5,906 nt of DNA from Dialister sp. UBA6422 (GTDB lineage: Bacteria > Bacillota > Negativicutes > Veillonellales > Dialisteraceae): the NCBI GenBank assembly GCA_002439665.1, contig DJPC01000006.1, forward strand, positions 4,030 through 9,935. The letters are read 5' to 3'. Positions within the stretch are counted from its first letter, which is position 1. Each line of letters begins with the position of its first letter. The notes under the pieces were generated by a model. The model had not been told where the DNA came from, ran no database searches, and worked only from the letters and a program-made list of their open reading frames with translations. Below are positions 1 through 5,581 of the stretch, piece by piece. The position numbers and the translations under genes are program-made.

Positions 1-28
1 GAGCCATGTTTCACGTGAAACATGGCTC
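1..28. other. parS: parS site 1 within a 28-bp perfect palindrome
   Basis: Bases 7-22 are TGTTTCACGTGAAACA, an exact match to the Bacillus-type parS palindrome bound by ParB/Spo0J, the CTP-dependent clamp that organises origin segregation. The symmetry extends six bases further each side (GAGCCA and TGGCTC), so 1-28 is fully self-complementary. It lies 26 bases past the stop of the minus-strand HAD gene. Its RNA would form a strong hairpin, so it could also help terminate that transcript; whether a U-run follows on the minus strand cannot be seen because the window ends here. No U-run follows on the plus strand. The parS call rests on the motif match; the terminator role is inference. Confidence 0.88.
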
Positions 29-54
29 TATGAATTTCGCATTTTCACGCCCAA

Positions 55-690
55 TTATAATACCCCGATGGCTTCATCCAAGGTTTTAAAAATACGATAA
101 CAGATGGACTTTATATCTTCTGTGACAGGCATGAGATCAGGTACTAGAATCGGTTTCATCCCTGCTCTATGGGCTGCTAAAATACCATTGGGACTATCCT
201 CTACCACATAGCAATGGTCTGGTTTCATATGAAGTTTTTCTGCTGCTAGTAGAAAGATATCTGGAGCAGGTTTTCCATGTTCGATTTCATCCCCGCTCAC
301 GATGACTTGAAAATAAGAGGAAAATCCGCTGACTTTTAAATTGCTTTCAATCAATTCCTTGTTGCAGCTGCTCCCTATGGCCATAGGAATGTGTTTCCTT
401 TGTAAATGATCTAAAATTTCCTCACAACCTGGTCTTAGGGGCACCTTCTTTGCTAAAAATGCAGCCACTCTTTTTTTACATTCCTGTTGGATACTTTCTC
501 CATCTTTCACTTGATAGTACGTTTCAATGACTCGATTCATTCGATCTCCACTGGTACCACAAATTTCATATTTAAATGGAGGCGGGAGCACAATGCCTCT
601 TTCTTTCGCAATGGCATTCCATTCTTTCTGAAAAATAGTTTCCGTATCAAATAGGGTTCCATCCATATCAAAAATGACAGCTTCCGTCAT
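55..690 (-). CDS. HAD-superfamily hydrolase, beta-phosphoglucomutase/phosphatase-like (subfamily IA)
   Basis: This 211-residue protein has all four HAD motifs. Motif I is DMDGT at 8-12, with nucleophile D8 and acid/base D10. Motif II is GSS at 106-108. Motif III is K140 in GKPAPDIF. Motif IV is VVEDSPNG at 162-169, with E164 and D165 for Mg2+. Residues of about 15-85 form the helical C1 cap. In this family an aspartyl-phosphate intermediate is used to hydrolyse or isomerise small phosphorylated metabolites in the cytosol. Sequence alone does not separate a sugar-phosphate mutase from a phosphatase, so no symbol is given. The ATG at 690 has GAAAGGA seven bases upstream. It is the last visible gene of the minus-strand pil set, 97 bases after pilC with parS site 2 between them. 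Co-transcription is plausible, as no convincing promoter was found in the gap, but a role in pilus biology is not indicated. Confidence 0.92.
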   Translation of the reverse strand: MTEAVIFDMDGTLFDTETIFQKEWNAIAKERGIVLPPPFKYEICGTSGDRMNRVIETYYQVKDGESIQQECKKRVAAFLAKKVPLRPGCEEILDHLQRKHIPMAIGSSCNKELIESNLKVSGFSSYFQVIVSGDEIEHGKPAPDIFLLAAEKLHMKPDHCYVVEDSPNGILAAHRAGMKPILVPDLMPVTEDIKSICYRIFKTLDEAIGVL

Positions 691-697
691 GATATAT

Positions 698-704
698 TCC
701 TTTC
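698..704 (-). promoter_or_regulatory. Ribosome binding site of the HAD gene
   Basis: On the minus strand this reads GAAAGGA, seven bases before the ATG at 690. This standard Shine-Dalgarno placement supports that start and gives the gene its own translation signal, downstream of the parS palindrome. Confidence 0.75.
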
Positions 705-719
705 TTGAGTGTTGTTCTC

Positions 720-743
720 AAAATGTTTCACGTGAAACATTTT
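720..743. other. parS: parS site 2 between pilC and the HAD gene
   Basis: Bases 724-739 are TGTTTCACGTGAAACA, identical to the Bacillus-type parS core. AAAA on the left and TTTT on the right extend the symmetry to 24 bp. The site lies in the 97-base gap between the pilC stop and the HAD start. If pilC and the HAD gene are co-transcribed, the RNA would contain a 10-bp stem with an ACGU loop followed by four U residues, a possible weak terminator or attenuator. ParB binding is the primary reading; the RNA effect is inference. Confidence 0.9.
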
Positions 744-787
744 TCCATATCCTATGAATCACATCTAATTCCTCTAAATGAGGTATT

Positions 788-1975
788 TTAAAAAGCTTTA
801 CCTGCCGCCTGAAAGACAGGAAGCATGACAGAGAATAAAACCAATGCCGTGATAGCTCCCACGAAGAGTAATAAACAAGGCTCTAATAACATCTGAAAGC
901 GATGCAATTTTCTCTCTGTTTCATCATTTAAAAAATAAGCTGCTTTGGATAAAAATTGGGGAAGCTCTCCGCTATCCATGCCCACTTCACAAAGTTCTGT
1001 CACAATAGACATAGAAAATCCACTTTTAGAAAGAGATGCTGCCAGTGGATTTCCCTTCTGTACTTCTTCTTTCACAAACCGAATGGCCTGGGCCGCTTTT
1101 TCATTTCCTATCATCTTCTCTGTATCAGCCAAGGATTCAGATATAGGCTTTCCGCTTTCTAAAAAAGCTGCCATGGTCAAGCAGAACCTGGATAATAAGA
1201 TGCGCCTATAAAATAAGCGGTGATAGAGCATATAGGAAAGATATCGTTTTCCCTTTTTTGTTTGTGCCCATAGACCTCCCATAAGCAAAGATACGAAAAA
1301 TAGGATGGATAACTCAAATCCCCACTTCTTTAGAAAAAGTCCCACTTCCAAAGCCAGATGCGCTCCAGCTGGTAAATCAATTTGCAACGTTTCAAAAAGC
1401 AGTTCAAAAGAAGGCAGCACAAAAGTCAATATGGTCACCAATACGACCATAGCAAAAAGGAACACAAGTAAAGGATAGGCCAATGTACTTACGATCTTTC
1501 TCACAAAAGCATCTTCTTTTTCATAATAGGAAGCAATCCGCATGAGTTCTCTAGGGAGGGTACCTGTCATTTCACCCACTTGGAGTAGGGAAATAAAAAA
1601 TGGTGGAAAGTAACCACTGGCTAGAAAACTGTCCCATACGGTATGCCCTGTCGCAATCTGATGCCTGATTTGTGCCAGTCCTTTTTTCTCCTTAGGACTC
1701 CAATGATTCTCTATGAGATGCAAGCTCTCTGTCACCGTAAGTCCTGCTTCCAGCAAAGATGCCCATTCTGTGGCCAATAGGATCCATTTCCTGCGGCTAT
1801 GAAAAGGCACATCCCAAAAACGATAAGACTTTCCCTCTATTTTTTCTTCCAGCTTAACCAAGTGCCACTCTCGATCATAAACCTCCTGCAACGCCTCTTC
1901 TTTAGATCGAAATACCAATTCTCCTTCTTGCCGCTTTCCCTCTTCATCATAGGCCACATAGCAGAATCGTTTCAT
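788..1975 (-). CDS. pilC: Type IV pilus/type II secretion inner-membrane platform protein (PilC/GspF/ComGB family)
   Basis: This 395-residue polytopic protein has the PilC layout. A short N-terminal domain (residues 3-45, starting FCYVAYDEEGKRQEGEL) resembles the beta-rich lead-in of PilC/GspF. Two GspF repeats follow, at about 63-188 and 264-390. Each carries the family's Gly-Glu signature, VGEMTGTL at 133-140 and VGMDSGELP at 331-339. Hydrophobic membrane segments lie near 163-187, 220-236 and 363-387. PilC-family proteins form the membrane platform on which the PilB and PilT ATPases act to assemble or withdraw the pilus. The length matches PilC (about 400) better than ComGB (about 345). 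The ATG at 1975 is preceded by AGGTG four bases upstream. It lies 85 bases after pilT with parS site 3 in between, consistent with one transcript pilB-pilT-pilC. A pseudopilus or competence (ComG-like) role is the main alternative. Confidence 0.92.
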   Translation of the reverse strand: MKRFCYVAYDEEGKRQEGELVFRSKEEALQEVYDREWHLVKLEEKIEGKSYRFWDVPFHSRRKWILLATEWASLLEAGLTVTESLHLIENHWSPKEKKGLAQIRHQIATGHTVWDSFLASGYFPPFFISLLQVGEMTGTLPRELMRIASYYEKEDAFVRKIVSTLAYPLLVFLFAMVVLVTILTFVLPSFELLFETLQIDLPAGAHLALEVGLFLKKWGFELSILFFVSLLMGGLWAQTKKGKRYLSYMLYHRLFYRRILLSRFCLTMAAFLESGKPISESLADTEKMIGNEKAAQAIRFVKEEVQKGNPLAASLSKSGFSMSIVTELCEVGMDSGELPQFLSKAAYFLNDETERKLHRFQMLLEPCLLLFVGAITALVLFSVMLPVFQAAGKAF

Positions 1976-1979
1976 AGGA

Positions 1980-1984
1980 CACCT
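1980..1984 (-). promoter_or_regulatory. Ribosome binding site of pilC
   Basis: The minus strand reads AGGTG, four bases before the ATG at 1975. It is a partial Shine-Dalgarno with slightly short spacing, but no other in-frame start with a better site is visible. Confidence 0.55.
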
Positions 1985-2004
1985 GCATCTTTATTTGAAA
2001 ATAG

Positions 2005-2037
2005 TTTTCAAAATGTTTCACGTGAAACATTTGAAAA
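2005..2037. other. parS: parS site 3 between pilT and pilC
   Basis: Bases 2014-2029 are TGTTTCACGTGAAACA, the exact parS core. Perfect symmetry covers 2011-2032. After skipping one unpaired A at 2010, the arms continue with TTTTC on the left and GAAAA on the right, giving a 33-base inverted repeat overall. It lies in the 85-base pilT-pilC gap, about 30 bases upstream of the pilC ribosome binding site. On a pil transcript it would fold into a long hairpin just before pilC, which could affect mRNA stability or relative PilC yield. That effect is inference. Confidence 0.9.
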
Positions 2038-2060
2038 AGAATAGTTATGTAGGTCTTGCA

Positions 2061-3059
2061 TTACCATAGGGTTTTTAATAGTTTATCCCGTTCTCTTTCA
2101 CTGATTCCCTTGAGCCCATAGGCAGCTTGCTTCATGGTCCGCATATGGTGGAGCCCCATTTCCATATAAGATGGGATCTGTTCTTCCTTCCCTTCTCGAA
2201 TCAAGTGGGAAATCGCCGCTACATTGGTCAAAATTTCTCGAAGAAGAAATGTGTTTTTCCCGCTGCGATACAGCTTTTGGGCAGCTATTCCATACAGATT
2301 GGTAGAAAGGAGTTGCCTGATTTCCCTCTCCCTATCCATAGAAAAGCCATGAATAATACGTCCCACAGCATCTTTGGCACTGGTGGTATGCAAAGTCCCA
2401 AGAACCAGATGACCTGTTTCTGCTGCAGTCAAAGCAGCTCCTATGGTTTCAGCATCTCGCATTTCACCCACCGCAATCACATCCGGATCTTCTCGCAGCG
2501 CTTCTCGAATCCCCCTGGGGAAATCTGATACATCATTTCCAATCTCTCTTTGATGAACCAACGATTTACCAGAAGGAATCACGTATTCTATCGGGTCTTC
2601 TAAGGTAATCACATGTAACGCTCTTTTTTCACTGATTTGCTGCAAAATCCGTGCCATGGTAGTACTTTTCCCACTTCCTGAAGGTCCGGTGATAAGAACT
2701 AATCCATGGTCTAAATGGGCAATCTTATCCATCCATCCCTGGTCAGGATCGTCACATACAGAAGATAGCTCTGGCAAAATACGAATAGCTCCTACCTTTT
2801 TTCCGCCACTTTGATACAAATGAAGCCGGCAGCGAATGGCTCCGACACTAAAAGAACTATCGCAGGCGCCTTCTTGGGCAAACTGTTTCTTTTTATCCTC
2901 CGATAAATAAGAATGAAAAAATTCATCAAACCATGTCTCTTGGGGATATTCTTTGAGCACTTTCAATTCTCCATACACCCGGATGGTGACTGGCTGATCT
3001 TCGGTGAGATGAATATCTGTCATAGAAGGATACGCGGCTATTAATTTTTCAATATCCAT
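2061..3059 (-). CDS. pilT: Type IV pilus retraction ATPase (PilT family)
   Basis: This 332-residue secretion ATPase has an N-terminal PAS-like region (1-105) with the family lead-in DIHLTEDQPVTIRVYGEL at 15-32. The RecA-like domain follows. Walker A is GPSGSGKST at 125-133, the Asp box is TLEDPIEY at 152-159, Walker B is DPDVIAVGEMRD at 191-202, and the His box is GHLVLGTLHT at 216-225. AISHLIREGK at 282-291 matches PilT's AIRNLIRE retraction motif, and there is no CxxC zinc motif; both mark PilT rather than PilB. It hydrolyses ATP to drive pilus retraction and twitching. An ATG at 3080 is possible, but the ATG at 3059 has AGGGGAGG six bases upstream and matches the family N-terminus, so it is chosen. 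It overlaps the pilB end by 11 bases, suggesting translational coupling. H285 replaces the canonical N of the retraction motif. Confidence 0.93.
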   Translation of the reverse strand: MDIEKLIAAYPSMTDIHLTEDQPVTIRVYGELKVLKEYPQETWFDEFFHSYLSEDKKKQFAQEGACDSSFSVGAIRCRLHLYQSGGKKVGAIRILPELSSVCDDPDQGWMDKIAHLDHGLVLITGPSGSGKSTTMARILQQISEKRALHVITLEDPIEYVIPSGKSLVHQREIGNDVSDFPRGIREALREDPDVIAVGEMRDAETIGAALTAAETGHLVLGTLHTTSAKDAVGRIIHGFSMDREREIRQLLSTNLYGIAAQKLYRSGKNTFLLREILTNVAAISHLIREGKEEQIPSYMEMGLHHMRTMKQAAYGLKGISERERDKLLKTLW

Positions 3060-4239
3060 AAGATGCCTCCCCTGCTGCAATCTGCATAGCTTCCCCAGGT
3101 GAAAGAATTCCCTCTTCCATCATAGCCAAAGCTGACTCTGCCATCGTAGCATAGCCTTGCTGTTTCATTCGTTCCTGCAAACGATCCACTGAAAAATCAT
3201 GACGAAGTAATTCTCGCTCTGGCTTACCAAATGGAATCATTTCAAAGACTCCTGTGCGCCCTTTCGTTCCCTTGTCCTGACAAGATGTGCATCCCGGTGC
3301 TTCATAGACTTCTTTGCCTATATAGGAAAAAGGAATCCCATATTGACGGCACATGCTATCTGTAACGATCTTCTTCGTTTTGCAGCTAGGACATAATGTC
3401 CTAGCTAACCGCTGGGCCATCACTAAAGAAAGGGATGCCGCTAAAAGATAGGGTTCTATCCCCATATCGATAAGACGAAGCGGAGCAGAAGCAGCGCCAT
3501 TGGTATGGAGGGTAGAGAGTACCAAATGTCCTGTCAGTGCTGCGTGAATAGCAATTTCTGCCGTTTCTTCATCTCTGATTTCTCCAATCATGACAATATC
3601 TGGATCCTGACGAACCAGCGCTCGAAGCCCTCTTCCAAAAGTCATGCCTGCCTTTTCATTGACCTGGATTTGTGTGATACCAGGAATCCGATATTCCACA
3701 GGGTCTTCAATAGATATGATATTGACTGCTTCTTGATTCAGTAATTTCAAGGCGGTATACAAAGTAGACGTCTTCCCGCTACCAGTAGGACCGGTGGTTA
3801 AGATCAATCCTTGCTTTTTACTAAGTGCTTCTTGAAAAAGTTTTTTCTCCCTAGGAAGCATTCCTAGCTCATTATTTTCAATAAAATCGACCCGTCCGGA
3901 TAAGACACGAATCACAATGGTTTCTCCATACATAGAAGGTAAAATGGATATACGAAAATCATAAGAAGTCCCGTCTATCACTTCTGTATAACTTCCATCT
4001 TGGGGCAATCGATTTTCTCCTACATTCATCCGTCCCAGCACTTTCGCTCGTACCGAAAGCCCCTGGGCCAAAGCAGAAGGTGCCTCATAGCGATGGATTA
4101 ATTTTCCATCTTGCCGGAAGCGTATCCGTATGCCCTGTTCTTCTGGTTCCAGGTGAATATCACTGGCCCCTTCTCTAGCAGCGGCATGCATCACTTTCCG
4201 CAAGGCCATATCCGCTGATGCCATACGAATTTCTTCCAT
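3049..4239 (-). CDS. pilB: Type IV pilus assembly (extension) ATPase, PilB/GspE family, short form
   Basis: This 396-residue secretion ATPase begins almost directly with the conserved N2 region: SDIHLEPEEQGIRIRFRQDG at 26-45, RLPQDG at 77-82. Walker A is GPTGSGKTS at 150-158, the Asp box is SIEDPVEYR at 176-184, Walker B is DPDIVMIGEIRD at 212-223, and the His box is GHLVLSTLHTN at 237-247. A PilB/GspE-type zinc site of two CxxC pairs lies at C283/C286 and C317/C320. It powers pilin polymerisation at the membrane with PilC. It lacks the roughly 150-residue N-terminal domain of classical PilB (about 560 residues), so it resembles ComGA in size while keeping the zinc motif. Start choice: ATGs at 4245 and 4239 are in frame. 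AGAGGTG lies only one base before the first but seven before the second, so 4239 is preferred. It is the first gene of the pil set. Confidence 0.92.
   Translation of the reverse strand: MEEIRMASADMALRKVMHAAAREGASDIHLEPEEQGIRIRFRQDGKLIHRYEAPSALAQGLSVRAKVLGRMNVGENRLPQDGSYTEVIDGTSYDFRISILPSMYGETIVIRVLSGRVDFIENNELGMLPREKKLFQEALSKKQGLILTTGPTGSGKTSTLYTALKLLNQEAVNIISIEDPVEYRIPGITQIQVNEKAGMTFGRGLRALVRQDPDIVMIGEIRDEETAEIAIHAALTGHLVLSTLHTNGAASAPLRLIDMGIEPYLLAASLSLVMAQRLARTLCPSCKTKKIVTDSMCRQYGIPFSYIGKEVYEAPGCTSCQDKGTKGRTGVFEMIPFGKPERELLRHDFSVDRLQERMKQQGYATMAESALAMMEEGILSPGEAMQIAAGEASYGY
3066..3073 (-). promoter_or_regulatory. Strong ribosome binding site that fixes the pilT start
   Basis: The minus strand reads AGGGGAGG, six bases before the ATG at 3059 and inside the last codons of pilB. 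It lies downstream of the alternative ATG at 3080, which has no comparable site, so it favours the 332-residue form of PilT. Confidence 0.8.
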
Positions 4240-4246
4240 AGCCATT

Positions 4247-4253
4247 CACCTCT
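4247..4253 (-). promoter_or_regulatory. Ribosome binding site of pilB
   Basis: The minus strand reads AGAGGTG. Spacing is one base to the ATG at 4245 and seven bases to the ATG at 4239, which is why the downstream start is preferred. The two forms differ by only two residues. Confidence 0.7.
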
Positions 4254-4309
4254 CTACTTTTATCAAGAATCTTAGATTCACCATTTAGAGATACGTTTAT
4301 GATATGATT

Positions 4310-4318
4310 ATTATATCA
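4310..4318 (-). promoter_or_regulatory. Extended -10 promoter for the pil genes
   Basis: The minus strand reads TGATATAAT, a perfect TGnTATAAT extended -10 element for the vegetative sigma factor. The -35 region is poor (TAGGAT at the 17-base spacing), as expected for extended -10 promoters. Transcription would start near 4303, giving a leader of about 60 bases before pilB. Three small symmetric sequences surround it: ATGATAT/ATATCAT at 4299-4305 and 4313-4319, ATGG-A-CCAT at 4318-4326, and the palindrome ATGAATTCAT at 4325-4334. They could be operators, but no regulator is identified. Confidence 0.6.
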
Positions 4319-4374
4319 TGGACCATGAATTCATCCTAACCATGAACTTTTTGCAAAAATTTACAAAAAAGGGG

Positions 4375-4403
4375 TTGCAAATTTTAGAATCCTCTGTTAT
4401 TAT
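4375..4403 (+). promoter_or_regulatory. Promoter of the tRNA-Trp/tRNA-Arg unit
   Basis: The -35 element TTGCAA (4375-4380) and -10 element TATTAT (4398-4403) are separated by exactly 17 bases, close to the sigma-A consensus. Start of transcription is expected near 4410, about 35 bases before the tRNA-Trp gene. AT-rich sequence just upstream (4350-4370) could act as an UP element. It diverges from the pilB promoter, with about 55 bases between the two. Confidence 0.7.
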
Positions 4404-4444
4404 ATACAAGTCACATGGATGAAGACTTCCATCAACAAACCCAT

Positions 4445-4520
4445 AGGGGCATAGCGCAATTGATAGAGCAACGGTCTCCAAAACCGTAGGTTGGGGGTTT
4501 GAGTCCCTCTGCCCCTGCCA
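4445..4520 (+). tRNA. tRNA-Trp (anticodon CCA), with atypical elbow bases
   Basis: A 76-base cloverleaf with encoded CCA. The acceptor arms AGGGGCA and TGCCCCT pair fully, and the discriminator is G73. The anticodon stem ACGGT/ACCGT encloses CTCCAAA, anticodon CCA at 4478-4480. U8, A14, A15-U48, G18, A21, U33, G53, U54, U55 and A58 are as expected. Two usually near-invariant bases are changed together: position 19 is A (4463) rather than G, and position 56 is T (4500) rather than C. The elbow tertiary pair is therefore A-U instead of G-C. The D-stem GCGC/GAGC also has a G-A mismatch at 12-23. The rest is intact and it has a good promoter, so it is probably functional. Confidence 0.95.
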
Positions 4521-4523
4521 CAT

Positions 4524-4600
4524 GGCCCAATAGCTCAGCTGGATAGAGCACTTGACTACGAATCAAGGTGTCGGGAGTTCGAATCTCTCTTGGGTCACCA
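4524..4600 (+). tRNA. tRNA-Arg (anticodon ACG)
   Basis: A 77-base cloverleaf with encoded CCA. Acceptor arms GGCCCAA and TTGGGTC pair with one G-U, and the discriminator is A73. The D-stem is GCTC/GAGC with normal G18-G19. The anticodon stem CTTGA/TCAAG encloses CTACGAA, anticodon ACG at 4558-4560, whose A34 is normally deaminated to inosine to read CGU, CGC and CGA. The T-loop TTCGAAT is canonical. It starts three bases after tRNA-Trp ends, so the pair is one processed transcript. Confidence 0.97.
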
Positions 4601-4604
4601 AGCT

Positions 4605-4638
4605 AAAAGCACGATACAGTACTGTATCGTGCTTTTTT
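4605..4638 (+). terminator. Rho-independent terminator after the tRNA genes
   Basis: Bases 4605-4636 are a perfect 32-bp palindrome centred on GTAC. The stem AAAAGCACGATACAGT pairs with its exact complement and six T residues follow (4633-4638). It ends the tRNA transcript five bases past the tRNA-Arg CCA. The four A residues at its left give a U4 run on the other strand, so it may also stop leftward transcripts from rnhA. Confidence 0.88.
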
Positions 4639-4692
4639 CGTGTCTCATTTTCCTATAGATACCGTTATACTTGCATGATTTCTATCCATATT

Positions 4693-4758
4693 AAAAGACA
4701 AGATAAGCCCCAGCTATTATCTACCCTTTCTAGAGTTATGGCTTACCTTGTCTTTTTT
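4693..4758. terminator. Long imperfect hairpin with large loop, probable bidirectional terminator
   Basis: AAAAGACAAGATAAGCC (4693-4709) pairs with GGCTTACCTTGTCTTTT (4740-4756), 16 of 17 positions with one A-C mismatch, around a 30-base loop at 4710-4739. Six T residues (4753-4758) end the plus-strand copy and four end the minus-strand copy. It sits between the convergent tRNA unit and rnhA, so a terminator for rnhA or a second barrier for the tRNA transcript is the simplest reading. The loop is far larger than usual for an intrinsic terminator, so another RNA or mobile-element origin remains possible. No gene is seen in 4639-4801; a small hairpin ATTCTAT/ATAGAAT lies at 4769-4787. Confidence 0.5.
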
Positions 4759-4801
4759 GATGCCTACTATTCTATAAAAAATAGAATGAGAAAATCATGA
4801 C

Positions 4802-5581
4802 CTACCTTTTAAATCGAAAAGCCTCTTTTTTCGCCAGTTGATCGCAAATTTCATTGTACTTGGTCCCCACATGGCCTTTGACCCATTCAAAAGTGATATG
4901 ATGCTTTTCCATAAGCGATAAAAGTCCCATCCACAGATCTTTGTTTAAAACCGATGTACCCTGCGAAGTTTTCCATCCATTTCGTTTCCATTTATCAATC
5001 CAATGGTTCATGAATGCCCGCTGGAGATACTTGCTGTCAGTGTGAAACACAATACGACGAGAAACGCCATCATGAAGTACCTTCAGTGCTTCATAGGCCG
5101 CACGAAGTTCCATGCGGTTATTGGTAGAAGAAGGTTCCCCGCCGGTGACACGCAAAAGTTCCTGATTTCCTTCTTCATTTAGAAACACCGCGGCAAAGCC
5201 ACCAGGACCATTGGGATTGACCAAACAGGAACCATCGGTAAAAACTACCACTGTTTCTGGAAGTACCATACGCATCTGAATCCCATCATAGGATAAAATG
5301 CTATCATTCATGGGTTTCATATGGGGTGGATAGATCTTTTCTGCATCAGCGATAGAAATCCCGGTCCCACAAGAGACAGGAGGCCTTTCTTTCGGTGCCT
5401 CTACAATAGATTTCCCATACCAGGCTTCTGCCTCTTCTTTGGTGACAAAACCTTTGAATACCGCTCCCGCAAAGCCTTGTACCTGTTTTTGGCAATCCGG
5501 CCAATTATAATATACGCCTGGTTGTTTTCCACGCTTAACGACATAATATTTCTTTTTTCCACTTTGTTTCACGTGAAACAT
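4802..5581 (-). CDS. rnhA: Ribonuclease H with N-terminal viroplasmin-type domain
   Basis: This 259-residue protein has two domains. Residues 9-56 (KKKYYVVKRGKQPGVYYNW onward) match the caulimovirus viroplasmin/RNase H1 N-terminal fold that binds RNA-DNA hybrids. Residues 110-256 are an RNase H type 1 domain with all four catalytic acids: D116 in FTDGSC, E158 in RMELRA, D182 in HTDSKY and D247 in EICDQLAKK. VKGHVG (234-239) is the flexible handle/active-site histidine loop. It cleaves the RNA strand of RNA-DNA hybrids such as R-loops and primers. The first six codons, MFHVKQ, are the reading of parS site 4. The start is ambiguous: ATG at 5581 abuts the GAAAGGA motif, while GTG at 5572 has nine-base spacing. 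Viroplasmin similarity begins after both. It appears monocistronic, with a terminator upstream. Confidence 0.93.
   Translation of the reverse strand: MFHVKQSGKKKYYVVKRGKQPGVYYNWPDCQKQVQGFAGAVFKGFVTKEEAEAWYGKSIVEAPKERPPVSCGTGISIADAEKIYPPHMKPMNDSILSYDGIQMRMVLPETVVVFTDGSCLVNPNGPGGFAAVFLNEEGNQELLRVTGGEPSSTNNRMELRAAYEALKVLHDGVSRRIVFHTDSKYLQRAFMNHWIDKWKRNGWKTSQGTSVLNKDLWMGLLSLMEKHHITFEWVKGHVGTKYNEICDQLAKKEAFRFKR
5565..5580. other. parS: parS site 4 overlapping the rnhA start codon
   Basis: The 16 bases are TGTTTCACGTGAAACA, the exact parS core, here without extended flanking symmetry. Read on the minus strand, the site supplies the TG of the rnhA ATG and codons 2-6. ParB loaded here would sit on the translation start and possibly the transcription start of rnhA, so autoregulation by ParB occupancy is conceivable but unproven. 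Confidence 0.9.

Noticed and set aside
945..1211. Plus-strand frames opposite pilC (945-1211, 956-1162 and 1799-2044)
   Set aside because: They are antisense shadows of a clearly conserved pilC gene, with no family resemblance. The 1799 frame ends in the translated parS.
1..2029. parS palindromes read as transposon ends or CRISPR repeats
   Set aside because: Each is a self-symmetric 16-mer matching known parS. Spacing is irregular, there are no target duplications, and no transposase or cas gene is present.
2127..2528. Plus-strand frames opposite pilT and pilB (2127-2528, 3505-3744)
   Set aside because: They are shadows of the strongly conserved ATPase genes, Cys/His/Phe-rich with no recognisable domain or start signal.
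4311..4523. Minus-strand open frame of 70 codons across tRNA-Trp
   Set aside because: It is antisense to the tRNA; the RDSNPQP-type peptide is a familiar artefact of reading tRNA genes backwards. It also spans both promoters.
4552..4800. Plus-strand open frame of 82 codons beginning inside tRNA-Arg
   Set aside because: It starts in the tRNA anticodon arm (NQGVGSSNLSWVT is a tRNA-derived artefact), runs through the terminator palindrome, and has no ribosome binding site.
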